Below, piece after piece: positions 1-10,578 of a stretch of DNA of 55,340 bases. The stretch covers positions 1 through 55,340 of the forward strand of contig JAEZRM010000093.1 of assembly GCA_023412805.1 (NCBI GenBank), written 5' to 3'. Each line of letters begins with the position of its first letter. The first letter of the stretch is position 1. The notes under the pieces are model-generated. The model was not told the DNA's origin and did no database searches. It saw nothing but the letters and a program-made list of their open reading frames with translations. Origin of the DNA: Pseudomonadota bacterium. Lineage in GTDB: Bacteria > Pseudomonadota > Alphaproteobacteria > Rhizobiales > Hyphomicrobiaceae. The position numbers and the translations under genes are program-made.

Positions 1-26
1 GGATGACGGCGGGTGTGCATGGCCTG

Positions 27-1943
<1,917 letters not shown>

Positions 1944-2063
1944 TTTCTTCTCAATCCTCTCGTTGCGGCAAACCGGCCGGGTCCGCTACGGCACCCGATA
2001 TTGGCTTAAACCCGCGGGGGTCGGCAGCTCCGGTTCCCTGGAGTTGGTGATTTGGCTCACCGG

Positions 2064-2093
2064 TATATAGGAGTGCCTCGGAAGCCCTGCAAC
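2064..2093 (-). promoter_or_regulatory. Candidate sigma-32-type promoter of dnaK
   Basis: Read on the minus strand, GTTGCA (2088-2093) and CCTATATA (2064-2071) are separated by 16 bases, about 120 bases before the dnaK start. The downstream box fits the alphaproteobacterial heat-shock pattern CYTATNT. The upstream box fits CTTG only partly. This is inference from motif shape alone. Confidence 0.4.
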
Positions 2094-2151
2094 GCCCGCA
2101 ATCCACACCTTTGTGACAATTTTGCACTGCGAGTTTGCATGAGCCTTATGC

Positions 2152-2904
2152 CTAGGGCGAAGACCCAGACGAACCCCCGTTAGCGGCGTTGTCGTTTTCG
2201 GCTTCGGGCGCTGTCGCGCCGCCGCCTGTTGCGTCTGCACCCTGCGCTGGGGCGGCCTTCTCAACCTTCGGCCCGCCCTTGGCGACGACCACCGATGCGG
2301 GCCGCAGAACGCGGTCCTCGATGGTATAGCCGGCCTCGAACACGCGCACGACCGTGCCATTCGGCACGCTCGCATCCTGGTGTTCCATGACCGCCTGATG
2401 CTGATGAGGATCGAATGCCGCGCCTTCGGCGGGAATGCGCTTGATGCCGTAGCGCTCGAGTACGCCGGCGAGGCCGCGCTCGGTTACCGTAACGCCATCG
2501 AGGAGGCCCTTGAGGACCGGATCGGAGGTGTCGCTCGGCACCGCGGCCTGGGCCCGCTCCAGGTTGTCGGCAACGGACAGCATGTCCTTGGCGAACCTGG
2601 AGACGGCGTACTTTTGCGTATCGAGGCGCTCGCGCTCCGCGCGCTTGCGCACGTTGTCCATCTCCGCGTAGGCGCGCAGAACCTGATCTTTCAGATCGCG
2701 TACCTCGGCCTGGAGGGCCTCCAGGCGAGCGGTCTCCGGAGCCGGCGCCTGCTCCGGCGCGGCCGAGGATTCTCCTGCCTGCTGGCGGTACTCGGCTGCG
2801 GCTGCGGCGCTCTTCGCATCGGTGCCTGCTGGGGCGTTCTGCTCAGGCTCGGGCGCCCCGGCGCCATGTCCTGGCGTCTGGGGATCGTGGGTCTGATTGC
2901 TCAT
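2152..2904 (-). CDS. grpE: Nucleotide exchange factor GrpE
   Basis: GrpE releases ADP from DnaK and acts as a dimer in the cytoplasm. The 250-residue protein has a disordered, Pro/Ala-rich N-terminus (about 1-55). A long coiled coil (about 60-110) contains RAYAEMDNVRKRAERE, the family's hallmark. The C-terminal beta domain contains FDPHQHQAVMEHQD and VRVFEAGYTIEDRVLRPA. The tail after about residue 210 is again Ala/Gly-rich. GAGGAAG sits just ahead of the ATG. It lies between hrcA and dnaK on the same strand, the common order in alphaproteobacteria. Confidence 0.97.
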   Translation of the reverse strand: MSNQTHDPQTPGHGAGAPEPEQNAPAGTDAKSAAAAAEYRQQAGESSAAPEQAPAPETARLEALQAEVRDLKDQVLRAYAEMDNVRKRAERERLDTQKYAVSRFAKDMLSVADNLERAQAAVPSDTSDPVLKGLLDGVTVTERGLAGVLERYGIKRIPAEGAAFDPHQHQAVMEHQDASVPNGTVVRVFEAGYTIEDRVLRPASVVVAKGGPKVEKAAPAQGADATGGGATAPEAENDNAANGGSSGSSP

Positions 2905-3021
2905 GCTTCCTCGTGCTCGTCCAAATGAATAGCGCGTCAGGGATGCTCGGCGCCGCCGGGTCCGAGCGTCCGGCAGGCGATCGCGCTCGACCCTCGCATA
3001 TCATGCCCCAGGGCGGCAAAA

Positions 3022-4092
3022 TCAAGTCAAACTGCGGCTGACCAGTCGTGCAGTGTAGTCGACCATCGGAATAATCCGCGCATAATTCAGGCGCGTCGGG
3101 CCGATCACGCCGAGGACGCCGACGATCTTGCGCGAGGAATCGCGGAAGGGCGATACGATCAGCGACGACCCCGACAGCGAGAAGAGCTGGTTCTCCGAGC
3201 CGATGAAGATATGCACGCCATCGCCCCTCTCGGCGAGCCCGAGGAGCTGGACGAGTTCGCGCTTGGCTTCGAGGTCATCGAAGAGTTGGCGAATGCGTTC
3301 GAGATCCTCGATTGCCGTCAGATCCTTGAGCAGGTTGCCCTGGCCCCGCACGATGAGGCTCTTGCGTTCGTCGCCGGCACCCGACCACGTCGCGAGCCCG
3401 GCCTCGATCACCTTCTTCGTCAGGGCGTCGAGCTCGGCCTTGGCGGTTGCGAGCTGCCGCTCGATCGCGACCCTTGCCTCGCTGAGATTGAGCCCGCGGA
3501 TTTGCGCGTTGAGATAGTTCGTCGCTTCCACCAGTGCGGACGGCGGCAGCCCGCGGGGGATGTTGATGACCCGGTTCTCGACGGTCTGATCCTCGCGGAC
3601 GAGAACGACGAGCGCCTTGCCAGGCTCCAGCGGCACGAACTCGATGTGCTTCAGATGGTCGTCACGCTTCTCGCTGATGACGAGACCGGCGCAATGCGAG
3701 AGACCCGAGATCATGTCACCGGCTTCGGCGAGCACCTGATCGACCGAGCGCTGCCGCTTGACCTTGACCTGGGCTTCGATCTGGCGGCGTTCCTCATCTG
3801 TCAGGTTGCCGACCTCGAGCAGGCCGTCGACGAAGAGGCGCAGCCCGGTCTGAGTCGGCAGGCGGCCGGCGGACGTGTGCGGCGCGTAGATGAGGCCGAG
3901 GTGCTCCAGGTCCGACATGACGTTGCGGACGGATGCTGGGGAGAGCGTCATCGGCAGATGGCGCGAGAGATTGCGGGAGCCGACGGGTTCGCCCGTCGCG
4001 AGATACGACTCGACGATATGACGGAAGATCTCGCGCGTGCGCTCATTGAGCTGGATGAGCCCGGTCGCGCTTTCCTTGGTGGATCGGTCCAA
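3022..4092 (-). CDS. hrcA: Heat-inducible transcription repressor HrcA
   Basis: HrcA represses chaperone operons by binding CIRCE operators, and its folding depends on GroEL. The N-terminal winged helix includes the conserved segment LNERTREIFRHIVESYLATG followed by EPVGSRNLSR. The C-terminal GAF-like domain ends in GVLGVIGPTRLNYARIIPMVDYTA, a strong HrcA signature. I prefer the TTG at 4092 (start MDRSTKESATG) because a GGAGG lies six bases upstream. A longer form from a TTG at 4113 is open but would place that ribosome site inside the gene. No CIRCE inverted repeat was seen near hrcA, grpE or dnaK, so its targets are probably elsewhere, for example groESL. Confidence 0.95.
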   Translation of the reverse strand: MDRSTKESATGLIQLNERTREIFRHIVESYLATGEPVGSRNLSRHLPMTLSPASVRNVMSDLEHLGLIYAPHTSAGRLPTQTGLRLFVDGLLEVGNLTDEERRQIEAQVKVKRQRSVDQVLAEAGDMISGLSHCAGLVISEKRDDHLKHIEFVPLEPGKALVVLVREDQTVENRVINIPRGLPPSALVEATNYLNAQIRGLNLSEARVAIERQLATAKAELDALTKKVIEAGLATWSGAGDERKSLIVRGQGNLLKDLTAIEDLERIRQLFDDLEAKRELVQLLGLAERGDGVHIFIGSENQLFSLSGSSLIVSPFRDSSRKIVGVLGVIGPTRLNYARIIPMVDYTARLVSRSLT

Positions 4093-4272
4093 TGCTGACC
4101 TCCGGGGGCGCAAGCCTGTGGGCGCCGTGGTGGTTCGTCATGTTAGAAATGCCCTGATCGTTCGTCAAACTGGTGATGCGGCGCCTTATTTCAATGGCTT
4201 GCGGTCAGCTCCAAGCCGCCTATGTTGATGCAACAGAACCGTGCCCGCGAAAGCCGTATCGAGGAGGCCGAC

Positions 4273-5190
4273 ATGAGCGAACTGCCCCATCACGATCCAA
4301 TCCCGGGTGACGCATTTTCCTGCGATGCCATCGAGCACGTCATCGTGCCGCGGGCGCGCGACATCGGCGGCTTCGAAGTACGCCGCGCGCTTCCGTCGGC
4401 CGCTAAGCAGATGGTCGGCCCCTTCATATTCTTCGACCAGATGGGTCCAGCCGAGTTCCTGCTCGGCACGGGCATGGATGTGCGCCCGCACCCCCATATC
4501 GGGCTCGCGACGGTGACCTATCTCTTTCAGGGCGAGATCTGGCACCGAGACAGCCTCGGCACGTCGCTGCCGATCAAGCCGGGTGAATTGAATCTCATGT
4601 CGGCCGGCTCCGGGATCGTCCATTCCGAGCGCACGGCCGCTGAGGTCCGCACGCACCAGCACGAGCTGTACGGAATCCAGGCCTGGGCGGCGCTGCCGAA
4701 ATCGCATGAGGAAACACCGCCCACGTTCGCGCATCATGGCACTGAGGAACTGCCCCGCATCATGGGTGAGGGCAAGCGCGTGCGCCTCATCATGGGTGAG
4801 CTGTACGGCCAGCGCTCGCCCGTCGAGTTCCCGCACCCGAGCTTCTATGCCGAAGCGGTGCTGGCGCCCGGCGCCGTATTGCCGCTCGATCCGGCCTATG
4901 ACGAGCGTGCGGTGTACATTGTCGCGGGTGAGATCGACATTGCCGGGGATCGTTTCGAGCCGGGCCGATTGCTCATCTTCCGCCCTGGTGACCGCATCTC
5001 GATCCTGGCGTTGAGCAATGCGCGGCTGATGCTTCTCGGCGGCGAGCCCATGGATGGCCCGCGGCACATCTGGTGGAACTTCGTGTCATCGTCGCGTGAT
5101 CGAATCAACGCGGCGAAAGCCGATTGGAAAGCGAAACGTTTCGATACTGTTCCAGGCGATGCGGAAGAGTTCATTCCCGCGCCGGATTAA
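4273..5190 (+). CDS. Pirin family protein
   Basis: Bicupin protein of the pirin superfamily. Members bind a metal; some act as quercetin dioxygenases and others as regulatory partners. The N-terminal cupin holds the metal-site pattern HPHIGLATVTYLFQGE (about residues 76-91) with further His and Glu residues in GSGIVHSE. The C-terminal cupin (GGEPMDGPRHIWWNFV) is intact, and the length of 305 residues is usual for the family. I chose the ATG at 4273, which has GAGGAGG nine bases upstream, instead of an in-frame ATG at 4222. The gene is divergent from hrcA and appears monocistronic. The substrate is not predictable from sequence. Confidence 0.9.
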   Translation: MSELPHHDPIPGDAFSCDAIEHVIVPRARDIGGFEVRRALPSAAKQMVGPFIFFDQMGPAEFLLGTGMDVRPHPHIGLATVTYLFQGEIWHRDSLGTSLPIKPGELNLMSAGSGIVHSERTAAEVRTHQHELYGIQAWAALPKSHEETPPTFAHHGTEELPRIMGEGKRVRLIMGELYGQRSPVEFPHPSFYAEAVLAPGAVLPLDPAYDERAVYIVAGEIDIAGDRFEPGRLLIFRPGDRISILALSNARLMLLGGEPMDGPRHIWWNFVSSSRDRINAAKADWKAKRFDTVPGDAEEFIPAPD

Positions 5191-5314
5191 CGAAAGTGCA
5201 ACTGCAGCGCGCATCCAAAATGGGCTGCCCACCGGCACGCCTTCAAATCCTTCTGCAACCGACGATCCGCCTTGCGCGTTTCTGATGGTGATCCAACAGC
5301 AGAAGGGTAAGCAA

Positions 5315-5596
5315 ATGGCGATCGTGCTCAAAGCCTTGGCGGCTGCAGCCTTCCTCGGCGCGTCAGCGACACTCGCAGCCGCTGCGCCGGCCAACAATAT
5401 GAGCCAAATCCCGAGCGGTGTGAGCAGTGAGCTCGTGCAGCAGGTTCACGGCAATCACAGATCGTGTCAGCGCGACCGCCGCGGTTGGCATCGCCACAAT
5501 CGCTGGGGTGAGCGTCGTGCGTGCCGCCGCTGGGATGGCCGCGGCAAGCGCCCGGGTGCGTGCGTGCAGGTCGGCCCGATCTGGTATTGCGGCTGA
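5315..5596 (+). CDS. Small secreted Arg/His-rich protein
   Basis: A 93-residue protein with a clear Sec signal peptide: Lys near the start, a hydrophobic Ala/Leu core and an AAAAPA cleavage region near residue 25. The mature part is rich in Arg, His, Trp and Gly and contains three Cys, ending in VGPIWYCG. The ATG at 5315 is preceded by GAAGGG at a good distance; a start at 5284 would add 10 residues and bury the signal peptide. Such small GWHRHNRWGERRACRRW-type exported proteins are common and uncharacterised in Hyphomicrobiales. A strong terminator follows within 25 bases, so it is probably transcribed alone. No function is assigned. Confidence 0.7.
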   Translation: MAIVLKALAAAAFLGASATLAAAAPANNMSQIPSGVSSELVQQVHGNHRSCQRDRRGWHRHNRWGERRACRRWDGRGKRPGACVQVGPIWYCG

Positions 5597-5619
5597 CGCC
5601 TGACGTCGGCAAAAAATCG

Positions 5620-5655
5620 AGCCCCGGTCCGAGAAGGGCCGGGGCTTTCTATTTG
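5620..5655. terminator. Bidirectional rho-independent terminator
   Basis: AGCCCCGG (5620-5627) pairs with CCGGGGCT (5639-5646) around an 11-base loop. A T-rich run follows on the plus strand and an A6 tract (5611-5616) precedes the stem. It can therefore stop transcription from both sides, fitting the two convergent genes that end here. Confidence 0.8.
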
Positions 5656-5678
5656 TGCAGATGCTTATGCGGCGCTGC

Positions 5679-7043
5679 TCAGTACGCCGATGCCGTCTCG
5701 CCGACACCATCGCGCTGGTAGAGATCGCGCCGGAACTGGATCACGCCATCCTCCGTCGCCCAGGCCGTGATGTACACGAAGTAGAGCGGCATCGGTTTCT
5801 TGAGGCGCACATCCAAGCGCTCGCCCGACTTCTTCATGGCGAGCACGCGCTCCTTGTCCCAGCCCTGGTCCTGCATGAGCCAGGCCGCAAGATGCTCGAT
5901 GCCCTGCACGCGAACGCAGCCCGAGCTGGCGGCGCGGAAGTTGCGCCCGAACATGCGGTCCGACGGCGTGTCGTGCATGTAGACCGAATGGCTGTTGTGG
6001 AAGTTGATCTTCACGAAGCCGAGCGGATTTTCCGGGCCGGGCTTCTGGCGAAACGTCAGCCCCTGGGTCGCCGCGCTGTTCCAGTTGATCTTCGTGCTGT
6101 CGAGCTTCTTGCCATCACCGCCGTAGGCGTCGATGCCGAACTTCGCGAGCACATCCTGTCCCTTCTTGGACATGGCACGGCCGTTCGGAATGAGATCCTT
6201 CTGGATCACCGTCGGCGGTAGATGCCAGACGGGATTGAAATTCAGCTCGTGGATGTGCGAGCGCAGGATCGGCGTCTGGCGATCCGTCTTGCCGACCACG
6301 CCCGAGTGACGGGACACGACCTTGTCGTTGTCCACCGCCTCGATCTGCGCCGCCGGGATATTGACGATGACATAGCGCTTCGGGACCGAGCGCGTCATTT
6401 CCGTGAGGCGGCTCAGGTTTGTCTTGAGCTGCCGCAGGCGCGCCGCGGCCGAGACGTTGAGGGCAGCGACCGTGCGCTTGTCGACGATGCCCGTCGGCGT
6501 CAGGCCGTTCGAAGCCTGGAAGCGACGCACCGCGCGCTCGAGCGCGCCGTCGAACATGGGCGTGCCGTAGTCGTCGGCTTCACGCAGGTCACCGGACATG
6601 GCGAGCCGCTGGCGGAGCAGGGCAACGGATGAGCCAATCGCCCCGGGTTGGAGCTGCGCGTCCGGTAGCGGCTGCCAGCCGCCTTTCGCAACGATGTCCG
6701 TGTAGCGGTTGATGGCTTCCTTGAGCGCCGCGATGTTCTCGGGCGAGAGCGTTGGGAAGCCCTTCGGCGGATTGGCCTCCCACTGGCGTGCGAACGAGTG
6801 GTCGTAAGCAGGAGGCGGCGTGTAGTTGCTCGCGAAAGCGCCGTTGGACCAGGCGTTGTTTGCCCAGCTATTGCCTTCCGAGGCGTTTGCCGGCGCAAGC
6901 GGCGCCGTCAGGGCCAATGCAATGGCGAGCCCGCGCACGAGCCCGCCGACTTGAACGAGGGATCCCTCGGAATCACCTTCCGGCATGTCTCCGATCATCG
7001 CAGCATCCGCATCTTCTTGGTTTGAACACACAACAACGGGCAA
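5679..7043 (-). CDS. L,D-transpeptidase, YcbB/LdtD type
   Basis: Periplasmic enzyme predicted to make 3-3 crosslinks in peptidoglycan. A hydrophobic signal segment (about residues 33-54, ending in APANAS) is followed by a peptidoglycan-binding domain near residues 110-185 (ALERAVRRFQASNGLTPTGIVDKRT). The YkuD catalytic domain contains NPVWHLPPTVIQKDLIP, NSHSVYMHDTPS and the catalytic-cysteine motif SSGCVRV. All key residues are present and the length of 454 residues fits the class. An internal ATG at residue 16 (MIGDMPEG) is an alternative start. It is convergent with the small secreted protein gene and shares its terminator. Confidence 0.92.
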   Translation of the reverse strand: MPVVVCSNQEDADAAMIGDMPEGDSEGSLVQVGGLVRGLAIALALTAPLAPANASEGNSWANNAWSNGAFASNYTPPPAYDHSFARQWEANPPKGFPTLSPENIAALKEAINRYTDIVAKGGWQPLPDAQLQPGAIGSSVALLRQRLAMSGDLREADDYGTPMFDGALERAVRRFQASNGLTPTGIVDKRTVAALNVSAAARLRQLKTNLSRLTEMTRSVPKRYVIVNIPAAQIEAVDNDKVVSRHSGVVGKTDRQTPILRSHIHELNFNPVWHLPPTVIQKDLIPNGRAMSKKGQDVLAKFGIDAYGGDGKKLDSTKINWNSAATQGLTFRQKPGPENPLGFVKINFHNSHSVYMHDTPSDRMFGRNFRAASSGCVRVQGIEHLAAWLMQDQGWDKERVLAMKKSGERLDVRLKKPMPLYFVYITAWATEDGVIQFRRDLYQRDGVGETASAY

Positions 7044-7382
7044 CGAAGACCGTGGCCTGATCCTCGTTCTACTACCTTCGAATTCTTATGCGTATGTTTA
7101 CGGCGACCCCTCAGAGCTGCGAGCCTTCTCAAAGGCTTGCCTCAAAGTCGCCACATATTGTTATTGCGGCAGTTGCGTCGAAATTGGAAGTGCCGATGGT
7201 GCCACCACGGTCGCTTGCCGGCTGATCTGATGCAAACGAGTCACGCCTGGGCGTCGTGCGCCCGCCAAGGCGCCAGCCCAGCCCGGAAACTTTGCGTGCG
7301 GCGCCGCATTTAGGTTGTGCCGACGTCGTGGCATTCAACTGCGATTCCGGGTAAACGAAGCGCCAGGACTGCGGAGCAGGAC
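7044..7382. other. Intergenic region without a convincing gene
   Basis: Divergent gap between the L,D-transpeptidase and the thiolase hairpins. Only short, unsupported reading frames cross it. Promoters for both sides must lie here or inside the hairpins, but I cannot place them with confidence. Confidence 0.5.
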
Positions 7383-7460
7383 ACTAGTGTGATGATCGAG
7401 AAATTCGCTGGAGCTCACGGTATCGTATGGAGCGAATTTCTCGATCTGCATCACACTAGT
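7383..7460. repeat. Long inverted repeat 1 upstream of the thiolase
   Basis: The left arm (7383-7409) starts ACTAGTGTGATG and ends GAGAAATTCGCT. The right arm (7431-7460) is its reverse complement except for a three-base insertion. The loop is 21 bases. The arms share their outer CTAGTGT and inner TTCGCT with the second hairpin, so the two look like diverged copies of one element. It could be a regulator-binding palindrome or an RNA leader structure. Confidence 0.85.
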
Positions 7461-7472
7461 TGATTTATGATT

Positions 7473-7550
7473 CTAGTGTCCCTTTTGATTCCGAAGTTCG
7501 CTTGGGACGCCAGCAGCGAGGTGAAGCGAACTTCGGCATCGGGACACGAG
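7473..7550. repeat. Long inverted repeat 2 abutting the thiolase start
   Basis: The outer arms CTAGTGTCCC (7473-7482) and GGGACACGAG (7541-7550) match except for one base. The inner arms CCGAAGTTCGCTT (7491-7503) and AAGCGAACTTCGG (7524-7536) match perfectly around a 20-base loop. The thiolase ATG is four bases downstream, and its purine-rich ribosome site (GAGGG) overlaps the last arm. In RNA this hairpin could hide the translation start. Confidence 0.85.
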
Positions 7551-7554
7551 GGCC

Positions 7555-8838
7555 ATGCAACAATCCACGAGGAAGGTCGCTGTCGTCGGTGGCAGTCGCA
7601 TCCCCTTCTGTCGCTCCAATACGCTTTATGCGGACCTCGGCAATCTGGACATGCTCACCGCCGCGCTGAGCGGCCTCGTGGACAAATTCGGCCTCGCCGG
7701 TGTGCACGTGGACGAGGTCGTTGGCGGCGCCGTGGTCTCGCACTCGCGGGACTGGAATCTCGCGCGCGAAGCGGTACTCGGCACGAAACTCGCCCCGACG
7801 TCGCCCGGCACGACGCTGATCCAGGCTTGCGGCACCGGCCTCCAGGCCGCGATGGGTATCGCTGCCAAGATCGCCATCGGAGAAATCGAATCCGGCATCG
7901 CGTGCGGCTCCGACACGACTTCAGATGCGCCGATCGTCGTCTCGAAGCCGCTTGCCAAGCGGCTGGTGGCCGTCCAGCAAGGCCGCTCATTCGGTGAGAA
8001 GCTCGCCGCATTCAAAGGTTTCTCGCCGCGCGAGCTGGCGCCGCAGCCGCCATCGGTCGCCGAGCCGCGCACGGGTCTTTCCATGGGCCAGCATACAGAG
8101 CTGATGGCGCAGCACTGGAAGATCTCTCGCCAGGATCAGGACCAGCTCGCCTACGAGAGCCACATCAAGGCGGCGGAGGCTTATCGCACCGGCTATTTCG
8201 ACGATCTCATCGTGCCGTGTGCCGGCGTGTTCCGAGACAACAATCTGCGCCCCGATATCAGCGTCGAGCGTCTTGCCTCGCTGAAAACCGCCTTCGACAA
8301 AACCGATCGCGCTACCCTCACGGCTGGTAACTCCACGCCACTTACAGATGGCGCTTCGGCCGTGCTGCTCGCGTCGGAGGAGTGGGCGCGTGCGCGCGGC
8401 CTGCCAATTCTGGCGTACTTCACAGCGGCGCAGACCGCGGCTGTTGATTTCGTCGCGGGCGAGGGGCTGCTGATGGCGCCGACCGTGGCGGTATCGCGCC
8501 TGCTGGATCGCACCGGCCTTACGCTTCAGATCTTCGATTACTACGAGATCCACGAGGCTTTCGCGGCGCAGGTACTCGCGACGCTGAAGGCCTGGGAGGA
8601 TCCGGCGTACTGCAAGACGCGGCTCGGCAGGGATGCGCCGCTCGGTGCGATAGATCGCGCGAAAATGAACGTGAAGGGTTCCTCGCTCGCCGTCGGCCAT
8701 CCGTTTGCTGCGACAGGCGGGCGTATCACCGCGCTGTTGGCCAAACTGCTCGGTGAGAACGGCGGGCGCGGCCTGATCTCGATCTGCACGGCCGGCGGCA
8801 TGGGCGTCGCCGCCATCATGGAAAGCGCGCGCGCCTGA
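7555..8838 (+). CDS. Acetyl-CoA C-acyltransferase (thiolase, FadI-like)
   Basis: Thiolase catalysing CoA-dependent cleavage of 3-ketoacyl-CoA (beta-oxidation), or the reverse condensation of acetyl-CoA units. The nucleophilic Cys lies in QACGTGLQA (Cys92). The catalytic His is in VGHPFAATGG (His382) and the second Cys in SICTAGGMG (Cys411), with YEIHEAFAAQ also conserved. The 427-residue length with a long insert resembles the FadI/acetyl-CoA acetyltransferase branch. The gene stands alone, with two large hairpins directly upstream that suggest regulated expression. Degradative versus biosynthetic direction cannot be decided here. Confidence 0.93.
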   Translation: MQQSTRKVAVVGGSRIPFCRSNTLYADLGNLDMLTAALSGLVDKFGLAGVHVDEVVGGAVVSHSRDWNLAREAVLGTKLAPTSPGTTLIQACGTGLQAAMGIAAKIAIGEIESGIACGSDTTSDAPIVVSKPLAKRLVAVQQGRSFGEKLAAFKGFSPRELAPQPPSVAEPRTGLSMGQHTELMAQHWKISRQDQDQLAYESHIKAAEAYRTGYFDDLIVPCAGVFRDNNLRPDISVERLASLKTAFDKTDRATLTAGNSTPLTDGASAVLLASEEWARARGLPILAYFTAAQTAAVDFVAGEGLLMAPTVAVSRLLDRTGLTLQIFDYYEIHEAFAAQVLATLKAWEDPAYCKTRLGRDAPLGAIDRAKMNVKGSSLAVGHPFAATGGRITALLAKLLGENGGRGLISICTAGGMGVAAIMESARA

Positions 8839-8851
8839 GCGGAAAGCACGA

Positions 8852-8877
8852 CGGGCGCCGGTTTGCACCGACGCCCG
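8852..8877. terminator. Hairpin between convergent genes
   Basis: CGGGCG (8852-8857) pairs with CGCCCG (8872-8877), with an inner CGGT/ACCG pairing. There is no U-tract, so it is at most a weak or factor-dependent terminator shared by the thiolase and the PRC-barrel gene. Confidence 0.35.
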
Positions 8878-8903
8878 CCAGAATTCAGTCCGCTACGTAA
8901 CGA

Positions 8904-9512
8904 TTACTGCTTCGGCTGCTGCACAGCTTCCTTGGCCTTGTCGTAGGCTTCCTTGGTGGCTTCCTTCGCCTTCTCATAGGCTTCTTTGGCCGTTTCGGAT
9001 GCCTGATCGATGGCCGGCTTCGCGGTCTCCATGCTGCGGTCGGTGATCTCGCGCGCCTTTTCCGAAGCCCGCTCGAGCAGTGTCTTGCGTGGCGTCTTGC
9101 GCTCGTAGGCGGGCAGCGCCGCGATCACTTCCTTGGTCAGCTCGGGCACGGTGATCTTGCCGTCCGGACCGAAACGAAGTGAGGAGAAGCGCAGGCCGAT
9201 CCTCTTTTCACCCGCACCGAGAAAGCCACCCGTACCGATGATCACGCCTTCGACGCGCAGGTCGGACGTTAGAATGAGCTCCTCGATGTCGGCGATGATC
9301 TTGTCGTCGGGGCCATAGATCTTGGCGCCGATGAGATTGTCGCTCGAGAGGATCTGTCCATCGACCTGACCACGGAAGAATACGCCGCGCGGAATCTGCA
9401 CTTCCACTGCGGGTGCAGCCGGGGCGGCAGGCGGCGTCTGCTGTTGTGCGAACGCCGGGCCGGCGACCGCAAGAGCAGTGGCTGCAGCAAGGGCAAGAGA
9501 GAGGCGTCGCAT
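8904..9512 (-). CDS. Secreted PRC-barrel protein with helical tail
   Basis: A 202-residue exported protein. The signal peptide covers about residues 1-22 (cleavage near AFAQQ), followed by a Pro/Ala linker. A PRC-barrel-like domain (about 50-130) contains NLIGAKIYGPDDKIIADIEELIL and a GVIIGTGGFLGAGEKRIGL core. The C-terminal 65 residues are a run of Lys/Glu/Ala helix repeats (SETAKEAYEKAKEATKEAYDKAKE), similar to LEA-type stress proteins. PRC-barrel proteins of this kind are often stress-linked envelope proteins in Hyphomicrobiales. The role is inferred only at that level. Confidence 0.8.
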   Translation of the reverse strand: MRRLSLALAAATALAVAGPAFAQQQTPPAAPAAPAVEVQIPRGVFFRGQVDGQILSSDNLIGAKIYGPDDKIIADIEELILTSDLRVEGVIIGTGGFLGAGEKRIGLRFSSLRFGPDGKITVPELTKEVIAALPAYERKTPRKTLLERASEKAREITDRSMETAKPAIDQASETAKEAYEKAKEATKEAYDKAKEAVQQPKQ

Positions 9513-9717
9513 TTCACGGTGTCCTTCTTCACAGCTAAGACGCGCGTCTGAGCGCAGTAGTGACCCGTTCGCGGGGGTGCGAACGACTACGCGCTATTTG
9601 GTACGTCCGAGAGATTTCAACAACGCCGCCCGCGCAAATAAGTTCCTGCGTCCACAGGGCAATTCGCCACAATCTCGCCAGTATCCGGCTCGCGTGAAAT
9701 CCACCGATTCGCGCGGC

Positions 9718-10200
9718 TCAATCCTTCGCGAGCTTGCGGACCGCTGCGAGCACCTCCTCGGCGTGTCCAGGGACCTTGACCTTGCGCCAGACCTCCGCGA
9801 CGCGCCCCTTGGCGTCGATCAGGAACGTCGACCGGTCGATGCCCATGTACTTCCGCCCGTACATGGATTTCTCGATCCAGACGCCGAACTTCTCGGCGAC
9901 GGCATGGTCCTCGTCGGCGGCGAGGCGGATGGCCAGATCGTGCTTCTCGCGGAATTTCTGATGCTTCTTCAAGCTGTCGGGCGAGATGCCAATGACGCTA
10001 ACGCCGGCCGCTTTGAACTTGGGCGCGAGGTGGGTGAAATCCTTGGCTTCGGTCGTGCAGCCGGGCGTGTCGTCCTTCGGGTAGAAGTAGATCACGGCTG
10101 GCCGGCCGGCGAGTTCCGCGGGGCTGACGTTGCCACCGTCGTCCGTCGGCAGTTTGAACGTCGGCAGCTTGTTACCTTTTTCGACGGGGCCTGTGGTCAT
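9718..10200 (-). CDS. bcp: Peroxiredoxin, Bcp/PrxQ type
   Basis: Thiol peroxidase that reduces H2O2 and organic hydroperoxides in the cytoplasm. The active-site motif DTPGCTTEAKDF holds the peroxidatic Cys48. The position five residues on, where many Bcp proteins carry the resolving Cys, is Lys53, so this is a one-Cys form that must be reduced by an external thiol. The conserved Arg lies in MGIDRSTFLID. I chose the ATG at 10200 (MTTGPVEKGN), giving the usual length of 160 residues; an in-frame start at 10248 would add an unconserved extension. The gene is divergent from the AsmA-like gene. Confidence 0.92.
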   Translation of the reverse strand: MTTGPVEKGNKLPTFKLPTDDGGNVSPAELAGRPAVIYFYPKDDTPGCTTEAKDFTHLAPKFKAAGVSVIGISPDSLKKHQKFREKHDLAIRLAADEDHAVAEKFGVWIEKSMYGRKYMGIDRSTFLIDAKGRVAEVWRKVKVPGHAEEVLAAVRKLAKD

Positions 10201-10578
10201 CGGGGATAGTCTTTCTTCGGTCGTTTTCCTGCATGGATCGTCAGGCATTGAGGCAAGGGCGGCGCAGGCCGTGGCGTTAAGGCATCTGGTACCGAATCAT
10301 GCTGACGATGCCAAGAATGGTGCCGCTCGGCCAGCCCCGGCAAATATCGCCGTTCAGGCGGCGTCAAGCATTTGGTACGACGCATTAAAGACGCATTGCT
10401 GGGGCAACGCTCCGGGTAACGCCCAGGGGGGCGAAATGAAGTTCTTGCGTCCCGATCCCGGGTGCCTGCCGTGTGTCGCGTCGCGAAGGGCAGGACGTCG
10501 GGCTGTCGAGATTCGTGGACGGCCAACGGTTTAGGCCAGAGGTCGAAGGCCAAGGCCAGATGGCAGGGGAAGTCGGCG
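10201..10578. other. Divergent intergenic region
   Basis: This gap separates the peroxiredoxin and AsmA-like genes. I see no conserved RNA, repeat or supported small gene in it. It should contain both promoters. Confidence 0.5.
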
